Part shown: one piece after another, positions 27,172-35,988 of the stretch | Position numbering within the stretch: the first letter of the stretch is position 1 | How the letters are laid out: each line of letters starts with the position of its first letter | The notes under the pieces: generated by a model | What the model saw: the letters and a program-made list of their open reading frames with translations, nothing else | Told to the model about the DNA's origin: nothing | Database searches by the model: none | Translations under genes and position numbers: made by a program | Assembly (NCBI RefSeq): GCF_009729015.1 | Contig: NZ_CP045482.1 | Location: 1,298,001 to 1,362,000, forward strand | Direction: 5' to 3' | Source of the DNA: Acidianus ambivalens | GTDB taxonomy: Archaea > Thermoproteota > Thermoprotei_A > Sulfolobales > Sulfolobaceae | Length of the DNA: 64,000 nt

Positions 27172-28353
27172 ATGAAGATTCAAGAAATAGAACCGATAGT
27201 TTTGACTTCTAAAGAGAAAGGAGGAGCTACTTGGGCTTCAACAATGATTATAGTTAAAGTGACTACTTCTAACGGTGCAGTAGGCTACGGGGAAGCTGTT
27301 CCTACGCTTAGGGTAATTTCAGTATATAATGCAATAAAACAAGTGGCGAAGTCTTTCATAGGAAAAGAAGTCGAGGAAGTTGAGAAGAATTACCACGAAT
27401 GGTATAAACAAGATTTTTACTTGGCTAGGTCTTTTGAATCCGCAACAGCAGTTTCCGCAATTGACATAGCCTCCTGGGACATTTTAGGTAAAGAGTTGGG
27501 GTCTCCTATTTACAAGTTTCTAGGAGGAAAATTTAGAGACAAAGTTTTAGTTTACGCTAATGGCTGGTATTCAGATTGCGTTACCCCAGAGGACTTCGCA
27601 AACAAAGCAAAGGAGGTTGTAAAAAGAGGTTACAAAGGACTGAAGTTTGATCCCTTTGGCCAATATTACGATTGGATAGACGAGAAAGGACTAAGGGAAG
27701 CAGAGGAAAGAGTTAAGGCTGTAAGGGAAGCCGTAGGAGACGAAGTTTACATTATGATCGAACACCACGGTAGGTTTAACGCTAATTCTGCAATAAAAAT
27801 TGCACATGTTCTGGAAAAATACAATCCTCTCTTCATGGAAGAGCCGGTCCATCACGAGGACATTGAAGGTTATAAAAAGTATCGTTCATCAACTAAGGTT
27901 ACAGTAGCCCTAGGAGAGAGGTTAATAAGCCTAAAGGAGGCAATGTTTTACATAGATAATAGGTTAGCCGACGTCCTTCAGCCAGACATTACAAACATTG
28001 GTGGAGTTACAATTGCGAGAAAAGTGGTTACTTTAGCTGAGGCAAACGACGTAGAAATTGCCTTCCACAACGCTTTTGGTTCTATACAGAACGCTGTTTC
28101 TATTCAGCTAAGTGCCGTAATCCCCAACTTGTTAATCTTGGAGAACTTTTACGACTGGTTCCCTCAATGGAAGAGGGACTTAGTTTATAATCAAACACCG
28201 GTGGAAGACGGTTACGTGAAAGTTCCTGAAAAGCCCGGTATAGGAGTTGACGTTAACGAGAAGCTCTTGGAAGAGCTTAAGGCAGAACCAATTCCTTTAG
28301 AAGTTGGAGAAGAACCGGTTTGGGTAGTTAAAAACACTTGGAGGGGATACTAA
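27172..28353 (+). CDS. gnaD: D-gluconate dehydratase (enolase superfamily)
   Basis: This 393-aa enolase-superfamily protein has the N-terminal capping domain and a TIM barrel with K-F-D-P-F-G, I-E-H-H-G-R-F, F-M-E-E-P-V, L-G-E-R-L and F-H-N-A-F-G, the usual sugar-acid dehydratase residues. In Sulfolobales this enzyme converts D-gluconate (and D-galactonate) to 2-keto-3-deoxy sugar acids in the branched Entner-Doudoroff pathway. Its TAA overlaps the ATG of kdgA by one base (TAATG), so the two are translationally coupled and encode consecutive steps. Confidence 0.92.
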   Translation: MKIQEIEPIVLTSKEKGGATWASTMIIVKVTTSNGAVGYGEAVPTLRVISVYNAIKQVAKSFIGKEVEEVEKNYHEWYKQDFYLARSFESATAVSAIDIASWDILGKELGSPIYKFLGGKFRDKVLVYANGWYSDCVTPEDFANKAKEVVKRGYKGLKFDPFGQYYDWIDEKGLREAEERVKAVREAVGDEVYIMIEHHGRFNANSAIKIAHVLEKYNPLFMEEPVHHEDIEGYKKYRSSTKVTVALGERLISLKEAMFYIDNRLADVLQPDITNIGGVTIARKVVTLAEANDVEIAFHNAFGSIQNAVSIQLSAVIPNLLILENFYDWFPQWKRDLVYNQTPVEDGYVKVPEKPGIGVDVNEKLLEELKAEPIPLEVGEEPVWVVKNTWRGY

Positions 28354-29198
28354 TGGTGGAGATTATAGTTCCTATTCTGACTCCTTTTAATGAAAAAGGA
28401 GAAATTGACGGAGAGAAAGTTAAGACTCACGTGGAGAACTTGTTAAAGAAAGGAGTTGACATAATCTTCGTTAACGGCACAACTGGTGTAGGTCCTGCAT
28501 TATCTAAAGATGAGAAGAGGAAAATGTTGGACTACGTTCTCGATGTAACTAATAAGGTAATATTCCAAGTAGGTTCCCTTAACATGAAGGAAGTTTTGGA
28601 GTTAGTAAATTATGCTAATGATAGGGACATAATTGCAGTTGCCTCTTATCCTCCTTACTATTTCTCTATTCCAAAGGATTTCATAGTGAAGTACTTCAAG
28701 GAAATATGCTCTGTAAGTAAGCATCCAGTTTACCTTTACAACTATCCTGGAGCGACGGGGAAAGACATTGATGTAAACCTTGCTAAGGAAATTGGCTGTA
28801 TAAAAGGCGTTAAAGATACAAATCCGGATTTTGCTCATACAATAAGATACAAGGAATTAGGAATAAAGACGTATAACGGTTTAGAAAATCTCGCAATTGC
28901 TTCACTTAGCATTCTAGACGGTACAGTAGTAGGTGCAGGGAATTACATGCCGGAATTATTCTCTCAGCTGAGAGAATACATAAAGGCTGGAGACATGAGA
29001 AAAGCACTGGATTTGCAATTAAAGATAGACGAAATTGATGGAACTACGATTCCCTACGGTAAGATCTCGTCAATGTACTACTTGGTAAAAGAACTTCAGG
29101 GCTATGACGTTGGAGTACCTAGACCTCCAATGTATCCATTAGAGGAAAATAAAGTAAAAGAATTGGTAGAAAAAGTTAGAAAAATATGGAATAAATAA
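28353..29198 (+). CDS. kdgA: 2-keto-3-deoxy-gluconate (phosphate) aldolase
   Basis: This 281-aa class I aldolase of the DHDPS/NAL family cleaves KDG or KDPG (and the galactonate forms) to pyruvate and glyceraldehyde (phosphate). It shows V-N-G-T-T-G-V-G near residues 43-50, Y-N-Y-P-G-A-T-G near 130 with the active-site Tyr, and G-V-K-D-T with the Schiff-base Lys near 155. The ATG at 28353 overlaps the gnaD stop and is the clear start; the upstream TTG is unlikely. No kdgK or GAPN gene follows, in contrast to some relatives where these genes are clustered. Confidence 0.93.
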   Translation: MVEIIVPILTPFNEKGEIDGEKVKTHVENLLKKGVDIIFVNGTTGVGPALSKDEKRKMLDYVLDVTNKVIFQVGSLNMKEVLELVNYANDRDIIAVASYPPYYFSIPKDFIVKYFKEICSVSKHPVYLYNYPGATGKDIDVNLAKEIGCIKGVKDTNPDFAHTIRYKELGIKTYNGLENLAIASLSILDGTVVGAGNYMPELFSQLREYIKAGDMRKALDLQLKIDEIDGTTIPYGKISSMYYLVKELQGYDVGVPRPPMYPLEENKVKELVEKVRKIWNK

Positions 29199-29362
29199 AA
29201 TATTTTCTATCTTATATAATATAATTTTAATTATCTTTTCGCTTTCCATTTTAAAAAGGATTATTCGTAATTCTACTCCTATTTAGTCGTAATCTAGTTT
29301 AATAATTTTTAGTTAAAAAGATGTTAATTTCAAAGATATTTAATTCATACTCATATAAAGGA

Positions 29363-29734
29363 ATGAAGTAAGCAAGCTTTAGAAGACCTGGATACTGCTA
29401 AAGTACTTCTAGAAAATGGAAAATATTACGCTTCAGCATTCTATTAGCAGGCCGTGGAGAAATCTTTAAAATCCCTCACTATTTGCCTCGGAAAAGATCC
29501 AGGCAAAACTTATTCCCTCATGGAACTCATTGAAATGATAGAAAAAGAAGGATTTATAGTACCTACAAATATTAGAGAAGGCCTCATGGTTTTTATCTCC
29601 TTATTTTATAATTTCCTAGGTATCCAGACGCAGCAAACGGTGTCCAGTTTAAGCAGTATAGCAAATCAATATCTGAGGATCTATATAATAGGGCAAAGGA
29701 TGTAGTAGAATGGATAAAGGAAAATCTGCAATAG
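29363..29734 (+). pseudogene. HEPN-domain protein, decayed
   Basis: Conceptual translation gives a typical HEPN domain: A-L-E-D-L-D-T-A-K-V-L-L-E-N-G-K-Y-Y-A-S-A-F-Y, then a TAG, then Q-A-V-E-K-S-L-K-S-L-T, T-Y-S-L-M-E-L-I-E and, after a frameshift near 29620, Y-P-D-A-A-N-G. The coding remnant ends with E-W-I-K-E-N-L-Q and TAG at 29732-29734. There is also a likely one-base shift just after the ATG at 29363. Together these show at least three lesions. HEPN proteins pair with MNT nucleotidyltransferases as toxin-antitoxin modules, and an MNT gene follows directly. Confidence 0.8.
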
Positions 29735-29748
29735 AAAGTCAAATTAGA

Positions 29749-30153
29749 ATGATAAACCTTGTAAAGGAAATAATTGAGGAGATTACAAGAGACTTCACTA
29801 ATCTGGAAGAGGTTTATATCTTTGGCTCTAGAGCTAGAGGGAATTATTTAGATACAGGCGACATAGACTTTATCTTCGTTTTTAAAGGAATAAAAGGAAT
29901 GAATGTATTTGATAGGATGTATACGATAAGCAAATATGTTAAAGGGAACGTGGATTACATTGTTTTAGATGAGGAAGAAAAGGATAGAATAAGGGAGAAG
30001 AAATTACTTTGGAGTAGGGATAAAGGTTTCGTGGATAATAAAGGAATTTTTATAGTTAAAAGTATAATTTTATACATACAATTTTTTATTCAATTTATCT
30101 TCTTCACTATACTGAAGAAGATTAACATAAAACTTACTCACTATACTGCATAA
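29749..30153 (+). CDS. MNT-type minimal nucleotidyltransferase
   Basis: This DNA polymerase beta-like nucleotidyltransferase of the antitoxin type has Y-I-F-G-S-R-A-R-G-N-Y-L-D-T-G-D-I-D, i.e. G-S-x-x-x-G...D-x-D, with both catalytic acidic residues. An ATG at 29710 overlapping the HEPN remnant is also possible, but the ATG at 29749 better fits the family's N-terminus. The C-terminus after about residue 105 of the longer frame is a hydrophobic tail unlike the family and may come from an altered stop or frameshift. The partner HEPN gene is decayed, so the pair is probably non-functional. Confidence 0.7.
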   Translation: MINLVKEIIEEITRDFTNLEEVYIFGSRARGNYLDTGDIDFIFVFKGIKGMNVFDRMYTISKYVKGNVDYIVLDEEEKDRIREKKLLWSRDKGFVDNKGIFIVKSIILYIQFFIQFIFFTILKKINIKLTHYTA

Positions 30154-30382
30154 GTTTATAAATACCAAGGGAAATTATATACTGTGAGTGAAATAAAATA
30201 ACTGCTAATAGACCAGAAAACTAGACTGGAAAGAAAATTTGAAAAAGAAAGAATTATTGGAGATATATTTCAATTTTAAAAAGGTATTTATCTTAACTCA
30301 ATGCCTGAGATTACGAGGATAAGAGAAATAAAATTCTGGGAAACTTTTGCTAGATACTGAGACGTATTTGGAAAAACACCAA

Positions 30383-30892
30383 TTACTTTAGCTTGTTTTT
30401 CAGTCCATCAAGGCAGACTTTACAACAAGCATAATAAGTTTTCCTACCTTTCTTAAGAATTAAAGGAGACCCCTTAATTGCTCCACCACAATAGTCACAC
30501 CTCAACTCAACGCTAACGCTGACTTTACCGACCTTTTTATGTGAGAGGAATAAGTACTTCTTCTCATCCTTTATCTTTTTGAGCTCCTCCTCGAGCTCGT
30601 TTAAATCCCTTGCATGAATAACTGCCATTATATTTCCGTCTATTAGTTCAAAGCATTCAGCATCTTGAGGGCATTTACTCGTTACTACAAAGGCTGTTAC
30701 TCCTTCGTTATATTCTATAGTAAATTTTATCCCCTTTTCTTGGAGAGAAGTAATAATCCTAGATACTGTAGGCCTACTTACTTTGAGCTCCTTTGCAATT
30801 TCACTTACTGGCATTCTCGAGTTCTCCTTTAATAGCTGTAACACTCTGTATTCAAGATCTCCAAGTTTTACTTCATTTATTTCATTATCCAT
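30383..30892 (-). CDS. copT: Copper-responsive regulator CopT (HTH + TRASH)
   Basis: This 169-aa Lrp/AsnC-type regulator has an N-terminal winged helix (D-L-E-Y-R-V-L-Q-L-L-K-E-N-S-R-M-P-V-S-E-I-A-K-E-L-K-V-S-R-P-T-V-S-R-I) and a C-terminal TRASH metal-binding domain, C-D-Y-C...C-C-K-V-C, at about residues 131-160. In Sulfolobus the homologue (CopT/CopR) binds the promoter of the copper efflux operon and responds to Cu. It is divergent from copM-copA, the expected arrangement. Confidence 0.92.
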   Translation of the reverse strand: MDNEINEVKLGDLEYRVLQLLKENSRMPVSEIAKELKVSRPTVSRIITSLQEKGIKFTIEYNEGVTAFVVTSKCPQDAECFELIDGNIMAVIHARDLNELEEELKKIKDEKKYLFLSHKKVGKVSVSVELRCDYCGGAIKGSPLILKKGRKTYYACCKVCLDGLKNKLK

Positions 30893-30985
30893 GTAAGTTA
30901 TTTTACACTTTGAACCTAATATTTCTTTCTCTTTTTACCATTTGTTAAAAATAAAATATTAAAAGAGAGAAAAGTATATAAAATT

Positions 30986-31150
30986 ATGATAGACCCGGTT
31001 TGCGGAATGGAAGTAGATGAAAACTCTCAGTATAAGACAATGTATAAAGGTAAGGTGTATTACTTTTGTTCACCCCATTGCATGAAAGCCTTTCAGAAGG
31101 ATCCTGAGAAGTATTTAAAGGAAGGGCCTAAGGGAATGCCTAATGAGTAA
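30986..31150 (+). CDS. copM: Copper chaperone CopM (YHS/TRASH domain), 54 aa
   Basis: This small ORF encodes a single YHS/TRASH domain: D-P-V-C-G-M-E-V at the N-terminus, Y-K-G-K-V-Y-Y-F-C-S-P-H-C-M-K-A-F in the middle and D-P-E-K-Y near the end. The Cys residues bind Cu(I). It lies between copT and copA, as CopM does in Sulfolobus, and its TAA overlaps the copA ATG by 8 nt (ATGAGTAA), indicating translational coupling. It probably delivers copper to the ATPase or buffers it. A TATA-like A/T run lies about 25-35 nt upstream. Confidence 0.92.
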   Translation: MIDPVCGMEVDENSQYKTMYKGKVYYFCSPHCMKAFQKDPEKYLKEGPKGMPNE

Positions 31151-33398
31151 AAAGGAGGGTGAAAAATTAAGGATAAAGAAAGAGGAGGAATTGAAAGTAG
31201 TAGGAATGCATTGTGCTACTTGTGTAAGTACTGTATCTAAATCAATTAAGAGCGTAAAAGGAGTAAAAGACGCAAACGTAAATCTAGCTTCAGGAATTGC
31301 TAGAGTAGAAATTGAGAATGCAAGGCTTAAGGACATAGTTGAGGCAATAAAGAAGGCGGGCTATGACGTAGTTACTCAGAAAATAAGCTTTAAGGTGAAT
31401 ATTAACCCCGAGGACGCAAGGAAGATTGAGGAAAAAATTGAGGAGATAAAAGGAGTAATAAAAGCCAGCGTTAACCCAACTAACGGTAACGTAATAGTGG
31501 AGTTTAATCCTTATTCCATAACCTCAGACGAGTTGGCTGAAGAAATTTACAAAAAGACCGGACACAAGGTAACCAAGGTTAAGAGCGAGGTAACTAACAA
31601 AAGCGAAGTTAAAGAAATGCTTGAGAGACTCATTATAGCGTGGATTTTCACAATTCCTACGCTATATTTTCAGTATTCAGGCTTACTTTTCATAGCATTC
31701 CTTTCCTCAATTCCCGTTCAATTCTACGCAGGATTAAGATATCATTTAGGAGCGTATATGGCATTAAAGAATAAAACCGCAAACATGGATACTTTAGTTT
31801 CCCTCTCAACTAACATAGCATGGTTTTACAGCGTTTACGCCCTCATAGTTCATCAACAAGTGTTCTTTGACGTTGCCACTCTCTTAATCTCTTTCATATT
31901 AATAGGAAAAACTCTGGAGGCCTACCTGAAGGAGAGGATATCAGTACAAATAACTTCATTAAAGGAAGTGAAAGCAACGTTGGCTGACGGAAGAGTAGTT
32001 AAGGCAAGCGAGCTAAAAGTGGGCGACGAGATTATAGTTAAGTCGGGAGAAGTAATACCCGCAGATGGAATAGTTGATGAAGGTAGTGGAGAAGTTAATG
32101 AGTCCATAGTAAATGGCGAAAGTCTACCGGTAAAGAAAAAGAAAGGAGATGCAGTAATAGGAGGTTCAACTTTAATTTCCGGTTACCTAAAGGTTTACGT
32201 TACTAGGGCAGGAGAGAGGACTTACATTTCGCAAGTTGTTGAGGCAGTAAACCAAGCACAGACAGCTAGATTACCTATACAGAACTTGGTAGATAAGGTT
32301 GCGTCAATATTTACTCCCTTAATAATAGGAATATCGGCAATGGTGTTTGCAGTTTGGAAATTTATACTAGGATTTAGCACAGAGGAATCCCTGTTATTCT
32401 CTGTAGCAACTTTGGCCTCAGCTTGTCCTTGCCCATTTGGTTTAGCTACGCCACTTGCTGTACTAACTTCCGTAAATAGGTTAGCCAAAAAAGGGATAAT
32501 AGTAAGGAACGGCGAAAGCTTAGAGACGCTGAAAAAAGTCGATACTTTCGTTTTCGATAAGACTGGGACTATTACTGAAGGTAAGATAAGTGTAAGAGCT
32601 GAAGGAGATAAAGACGCAATATCTTACGCCTCTGCTTTAGAAAAAATGAGCAACCACCCCGTAGCTAAGGCAATATCTTCGATTTCTAACGTAACATTTG
32701 AGGTTAAGGATTTTACAGAATTCCCTGGCTCTGGAGTTTATGGCAAAGTTAACGGCCATGACGTGATTGTAGGTAAAAGGGAATTCGTATTACAGAACTG
32801 TGAAGGAGAAGGCAAGGGAGACGTATTAGTTTGCGTTGACGGTAAAGTTTCAGCGTCTTTTTACTTGGAAGATAAAATAAGGGAAGATGCAGTAAAAGTT
32901 ATAGATTACTTGAAGAGAATGGGAAAGAGAATAATTATTGCCACAGGGGATACAAGCGACAACGCTGAAAAAGTTGGTAAAGAACTTGGAGTTGAGGTTA
33001 TAAAGGGATTATCTGCAGACGAAAAGGCCGAACTTATTAGAGGTGAAGTTAATAAAGGGAGGATAGTTGCCTTCATAGGAGATGGAGTGAACGACGCAAT
33101 CGCTCTTAAGGAAGCTAACGTTGGAATCGCTATTTCCTCAGGAACTGACATTGCAAAATATGCTGGAGATATTATTATTCCTAAGGTAGGAGATTTACTC
33201 ACTTTATTAGAGTACTCCAATTTAACTGTGAGGAAAATAAAGGAAAACTTAGCCTGGGCATTCGGTTATAACTCAGTGCTAGTACCGATAGCTGCAGGCA
33301 TACTTTATCCTACTTTATATCTACCTCCAGAATATGCAGCATTGGCAATGTCCATGGATAGCGTCGCAGTATCATTATGGTCTCTAGTTAAGATTTGA
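31143..33398 (+). CDS. copA: Copper-exporting P1B-type ATPase CopA
   Basis: This 751-aa heavy-metal ATPase has an N-terminal HMA domain with G-M-H-C-A-T-C near residue 20, followed by a second HMA-like domain (about 77-140) without the CxxC motif. It has eight TM segments and the transmembrane metal site C-P-C in S-A-C-P-C-P-F-G. It also has the N-E-S-I-V-N-G-E-S/P actuator loop (TGE variant N-G-E-S), the phosphorylation site D-K-T-G-T, the H-P motif (S-N-H-P) and G-D-G-V-N-D. The CPC site is typical of Cu(I) exporters. It is the effector gene of the cop cluster. Confidence 0.95.
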   Translation: MSKKEGEKLRIKKEEELKVVGMHCATCVSTVSKSIKSVKGVKDANVNLASGIARVEIENARLKDIVEAIKKAGYDVVTQKISFKVNINPEDARKIEEKIEEIKGVIKASVNPTNGNVIVEFNPYSITSDELAEEIYKKTGHKVTKVKSEVTNKSEVKEMLERLIIAWIFTIPTLYFQYSGLLFIAFLSSIPVQFYAGLRYHLGAYMALKNKTANMDTLVSLSTNIAWFYSVYALIVHQQVFFDVATLLISFILIGKTLEAYLKERISVQITSLKEVKATLADGRVVKASELKVGDEIIVKSGEVIPADGIVDEGSGEVNESIVNGESLPVKKKKGDAVIGGSTLISGYLKVYVTRAGERTYISQVVEAVNQAQTARLPIQNLVDKVASIFTPLIIGISAMVFAVWKFILGFSTEESLLFSVATLASACPCPFGLATPLAVLTSVNRLAKKGIIVRNGESLETLKKVDTFVFDKTGTITEGKISVRAEGDKDAISYASALEKMSNHPVAKAISSISNVTFEVKDFTEFPGSGVYGKVNGHDVIVGKREFVLQNCEGEGKGDVLVCVDGKVSASFYLEDKIREDAVKVIDYLKRMGKRIIIATGDTSDNAEKVGKELGVEVIKGLSADEKAELIRGEVNKGRIVAFIGDGVNDAIALKEANVGIAISSGTDIAKYAGDIIIPKVGDLLTLLEYSNLTVRKIKENLAWAFGYNSVLVPIAAGILYPTLYLPPEYAALAMSMDSVAVSLWSLVKI

Positions 33399-33497
33399 AA
33401 GCTACTCAAACTAAGAGTTTTTATTTTCTCTCCTTCTTCACTACGCTAATTTCACGTTAGGTAGTCCAATCATGAACGTTTTTATTAGCGGGGGCGA

Positions 33498-33668
33498 TAC
33501 TTGCTATTTTCGACAGAACCTAAAGATTCCATTAAAGACTTATTCGATCGCTAAACTGAAATAGATAAGTTAAAAGGAGTTTAAACGAGAGAATGATAGT
33601 AGTTCTCGGCTTAAAGAGGACTAGAAAATCCAGTTTAGTACTGTCAACCCTAAACATGAATTACAAAA
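33498..33668 (+). pseudogene. Fragment of an archaeal P-loop ATPase (PF01637-like)
   Basis: Translation of 33498-33590 gives L-L-F-S-T-E-P-K-D-S-I-K-D-L-F-D-R, a stop, then T-E-I-D-K-L-K-G-V and a second stop. After a +1 shift, 33593-33668 reads M-I-V-V-L-G-L-K-R-T-R-K-S-S-L-V-L-S-T-L-N. This is the start of the archaeal STAND-like ATPase family, whose Walker A is G-L-R-R-T-G-K-S/T-S-L; here the key Gly is Arg. The gene is interrupted by the TnpB-element remnant that follows. Confidence 0.7.
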
Positions 33669-33859
33669 TGGGGGCGGAAAGCCTCGCCAGATGGATAGCC
33701 CCGTGTTTAAACACTTCTTTGCCGATTTTCTGTCAATGGCTAGGAGGGCTAAAGCGATCAGAGCTACTGTTTCTATGAAGATCGCCGTATCAGACTCCCT
33801 CCTAGTTAAAGCCCTGCGTTTCACCCTATTTTGGTTAAAGGAGAACGTGAAAAACCCGT
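33669..33859 (+). mobile_element. Degraded left-end remnant of the TnpB element
   Basis: This stretch is clearly homologous to about 5412-5640 of the intact element: GGGGGCGGAAAGCCTCGCC, the GATGGATAGCCC motif, and the start of tnpB (ATGGCTAGGAGGG...). The left-end hairpin has lost one arm, and about 17 nt are missing inside the tnpB part. No 3' half is present, so it is a dead fragment. Confidence 0.85.
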
Positions 33860-34225
33860 TTTAATATTAAATCTTTGCTTGGCTTTCTCAATTAACGTCT
33901 TAACATCTTTCTTATATTCTTCTATTAAATCTTTATCAAGATATTTCCTTGCAGTGAAAAGAGTTACTGCAGATACCCACATATAAATTATATCATCACC
34001 TATCTTATAGGATAATTCAGTAACAGCGTCATTTAATGTTTTAGAATCCCATCCGTTTTCCTTAGTCTCTTTAATTATTTCTTTTAGGTTATTTTCTATA
34101 ACCAGAAGCTTTATTGCTTCCTCGGCAGCCTTATAATACTTCTCACAAGCTTGAACAAGGTCACCCTTTGAAAGTAATTCTTCTGCTTCCTCGTAGTATA
34201 CTTCAGCACTTATAGTTATGCTCAT
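33821..34225 (-). CDS. PaREP1-family protein, C-terminus replaced by transposon sequence
   Basis: This 134-aa helical protein has the PaREP1/PaREP8 pattern A-E-V-Y-Y-E-E-A-E-E-L-L-S-K-G-D-L-V-Q-A-C-E-K-Y-Y-K-A-A-E-E-A-I-K-L-L, then W-D-S-K-T-L and A-V-T-L-F-T-A-R-K-Y-L, typical of this crenarchaeal HEPN-like family. The last twelve or so residues (from T-G-F-S-R-S) are read from the antisense strand of the transposon remnant, so the natural end has been lost and replaced. The fold is probably still complete. Function is unknown. Confidence 0.75.
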   Translation of the reverse strand: MSITISAEVYYEEAEELLSKGDLVQACEKYYKAAEEAIKLLVIENNLKEIIKETKENGWDSKTLNDAVTELSYKIGDDIIYMWVSAVTLFTARKYLDKDLIEEYKKDVKTLIEKAKQRFNIKTGFSRSPLTKIG

Positions 34226-34249
34226 CCTATCTCAGTTAAGAAAGATTAG

Positions 34250-34429
34250 TATTTAATCTTTCACCAAAAGAAAAGTGAAGCCTTAAAAATAAACAAAATA
34301 CACGAAAGGCTAGGGTTTAGCGACCCTTTAGAACTCCACATAGTTACGCCTAAAATTTACGAAGAATGGTATAAGAGGTTCATAGACGTTTATGATTTGA
34401 CTTATTTCTTGCCGTTCCCTATCTTTTAA
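34250..34429 (+). pseudogene. C-terminal fragment of a nucleotidyltransferase
   Basis: An open frame without a start codon reads R-L-G-F-S-D-P-L-E-L-H-I-V-T-P-K-I-Y-E-E-W-Y-K-R-F-I-D-V-Y, the typical C-terminal end of crenarchaeal MNT-type nucleotidyltransferases, followed by an unrelated hydrophobic tail. The catalytic G-S-x-x-x-G half is absent. It adds to the decayed toxin-antitoxin and ATPase fragments nearby. Confidence 0.6.
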
Positions 34430-34470
34430 ACTCGACACTTATATACAATAAACGAGAAATTAATTATCTA

Positions 34471-34696
34471 ATGCCAATCTTAATTATTTTCGGAATCCTT
34501 GGAGTAATATCGTTAGCAGTTTACACGCTGTTGAATATTATCTATCCAAGAGCTCCTAGAAGGACAAAAAATTGAAACATCTCTAATCTTAGGCTTCTTA
34601 GGGCTAGTGATAATTTCATCGATCTCGTCTTTCCTCATTCTTATAGTCCTTATAATCATAGGTCTAGGATTAATGCACGGATTAAAGAAAATCTAA
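34471..34696 (+). pseudogene. Small two-TM membrane protein with an A6 frameshift
   Basis: From the ATG at 34471 the frame encodes a TM helix (I-L-I-I-F-G-I-L-G-V-I-S-L-A-V-Y) and R-A-P-R-R-T-K, ending at 34575. If one A is removed from the A6 run at 34566-34571 the frame continues into a second TM helix (L-I-L-G-F-L-G-L-V-I-I-S) and ends at 34696 with H-G-L-K-K-I, giving a sensible 74-aa hairpin membrane protein. It may be a real frameshift, a sequencing error or slippage. Function is unknown. Confidence 0.45.
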
Positions 34697-34803
34697 TTTT
34701 TAACTATTAAATTAAAAATGATATCAGATATAATAGATATTAATAATTTTTACCCTCTATTAATATCTCTATATATTCATAGCTCCTTTTCCTATGTATG
34801 ACT

Positions 34804-35988
34804 TTAAGCTTCCACAGCAACCTTTCTAGGCCAAGTAAACATTGAGTAAAATACTGCTAGCATTGACATGAACTCTATTCCGTCCACAAAGTAAGGCAAT
34901 GAAGCCATACCGAAGGCTTCAATAATACCACCAATTAATGCAGAAACAATTCCTCCCGCAACAGCACCAATATTATAAGCAGTACCAGTCAAAAATGCCC
35001 TAACCTCAGGAGGAACACTACTGGCAGCAATGCCGGAAATCAAAGGCCAAAAACCGTTAGCAAATGCATAAATGAAGACTCCCGCACTCATTATAGGCAA
35101 AGAGACCATAGCAGATACTAACGGCATTGCTAAAAAGGCCGAAAATATCATGAAAGCAATACCTACATATATTAATCTAAAAACACTCAAGCGGTAGGAT
35201 AATTTGCCGAAAATAATGTATGAAGTTCCTTGTATTCCATTTGCTACTGCCATTAGTAGCCCGACGTAATAAGCCGGAAAACGAGCAAAACACTCTGCAA
35301 AATCAGGGTAGATGCTAAAAATTGATAAGTAAGCAATAAACATTCCCGACATTGAGATTACTGCCCTTATGAAAAATGGGAAGTATTCCTTTATGCTAAC
35401 TTTTCTACTCTCTATTTTTGGAGTAAAGTTTTCGTTAACCTTAAAGTAAATGTAAGGAACAAGCACTAGGGGTAAGGAACCGGTTAGCATAAAAATCCTA
35501 TAGCCTTCAATAGAGTCCATGTAATTACTCATCACCGTGAAAGTAACTCCAGTAAGTGCGTAACCTAAAGCGTAGCCTGCTTGCACTATGCTGTTAACGA
35601 GCTGAACCTTTTGCTTTGGTGCCTGCTCTATTGCTAGCACTGTCCCGGAAGTCCACTGAGCTCCCATGAAAATTCCTTGAACACTCCTAATTAGCAAGAG
35701 AAGTGCATATACTGACGAAAATGCGAAGATGATCTGAAAAACTGAGTATCCTGTAGTAGCTATAATGTTGACTATTTTCCTTCCTTTAATGTCTGCTATT
35801 CTTCCGAATATCATCGCTCCTATTACTCTTCCTACTAATCCTAGAGAAAATAATATAGTTAATTGAAAGAAATTTAGTCCAAAGAGTTTTTCCATAAATG
35901 GATATGCGAATGTTAATAAAACTAGGTCATACACGTTACCGGTCCAGGCTAAGGTTGATGAAATAACTGCGTGAACGTAAGACTTCAT
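34804..35988 (-). CDS. MFS transporter
   Basis: This is a 394-aa, 12-TM major facilitator protein. Motif A appears as G-R-I-A-D-I-K-G-R-K after TM2, and W-T-S-G-T-V-L-A-I-E-Q-A-P is in the TM4-5 region, similar to sialate/aromatic acid porter-type MFS carriers. Substrate is unknown. It has its own transcript, 320 bp away from the hydrogenase operon's end. Confidence 0.85.
   Translation of the reverse strand: MKSYVHAVISSTLAWTGNVYDLVLLTFAYPFMEKLFGLNFFQLTILFSLGLVGRVIGAMIFGRIADIKGRKIVNIIATTGYSVFQIIFAFSSVYALLLLIRSVQGIFMGAQWTSGTVLAIEQAPKQKVQLVNSIVQAGYALGYALTGVTFTVMSNYMDSIEGYRIFMLTGSLPLVLVPYIYFKVNENFTPKIESRKVSIKEYFPFFIRAVISMSGMFIAYLSIFSIYPDFAECFARFPAYYVGLLMAVANGIQGTSYIIFGKLSYRLSVFRLIYVGIAFMIFSAFLAMPLVSAMVSLPIMSAGVFIYAFANGFWPLISGIAASSVPPEVRAFLTGTAYNIGAVAGGIVSALIGGIIEAFGMASLPYFVDGIEFMSMLAVFYSMFTWPRKVAVEA

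Noticed and set aside
33593..33778. A continuous 61-aa ORF across the ATPase and transposon remnants
   Set aside because: The first part is a broken ATPase start and the rest is transposon left-end sequence read in a non-coding frame, so it is chimeric debris.
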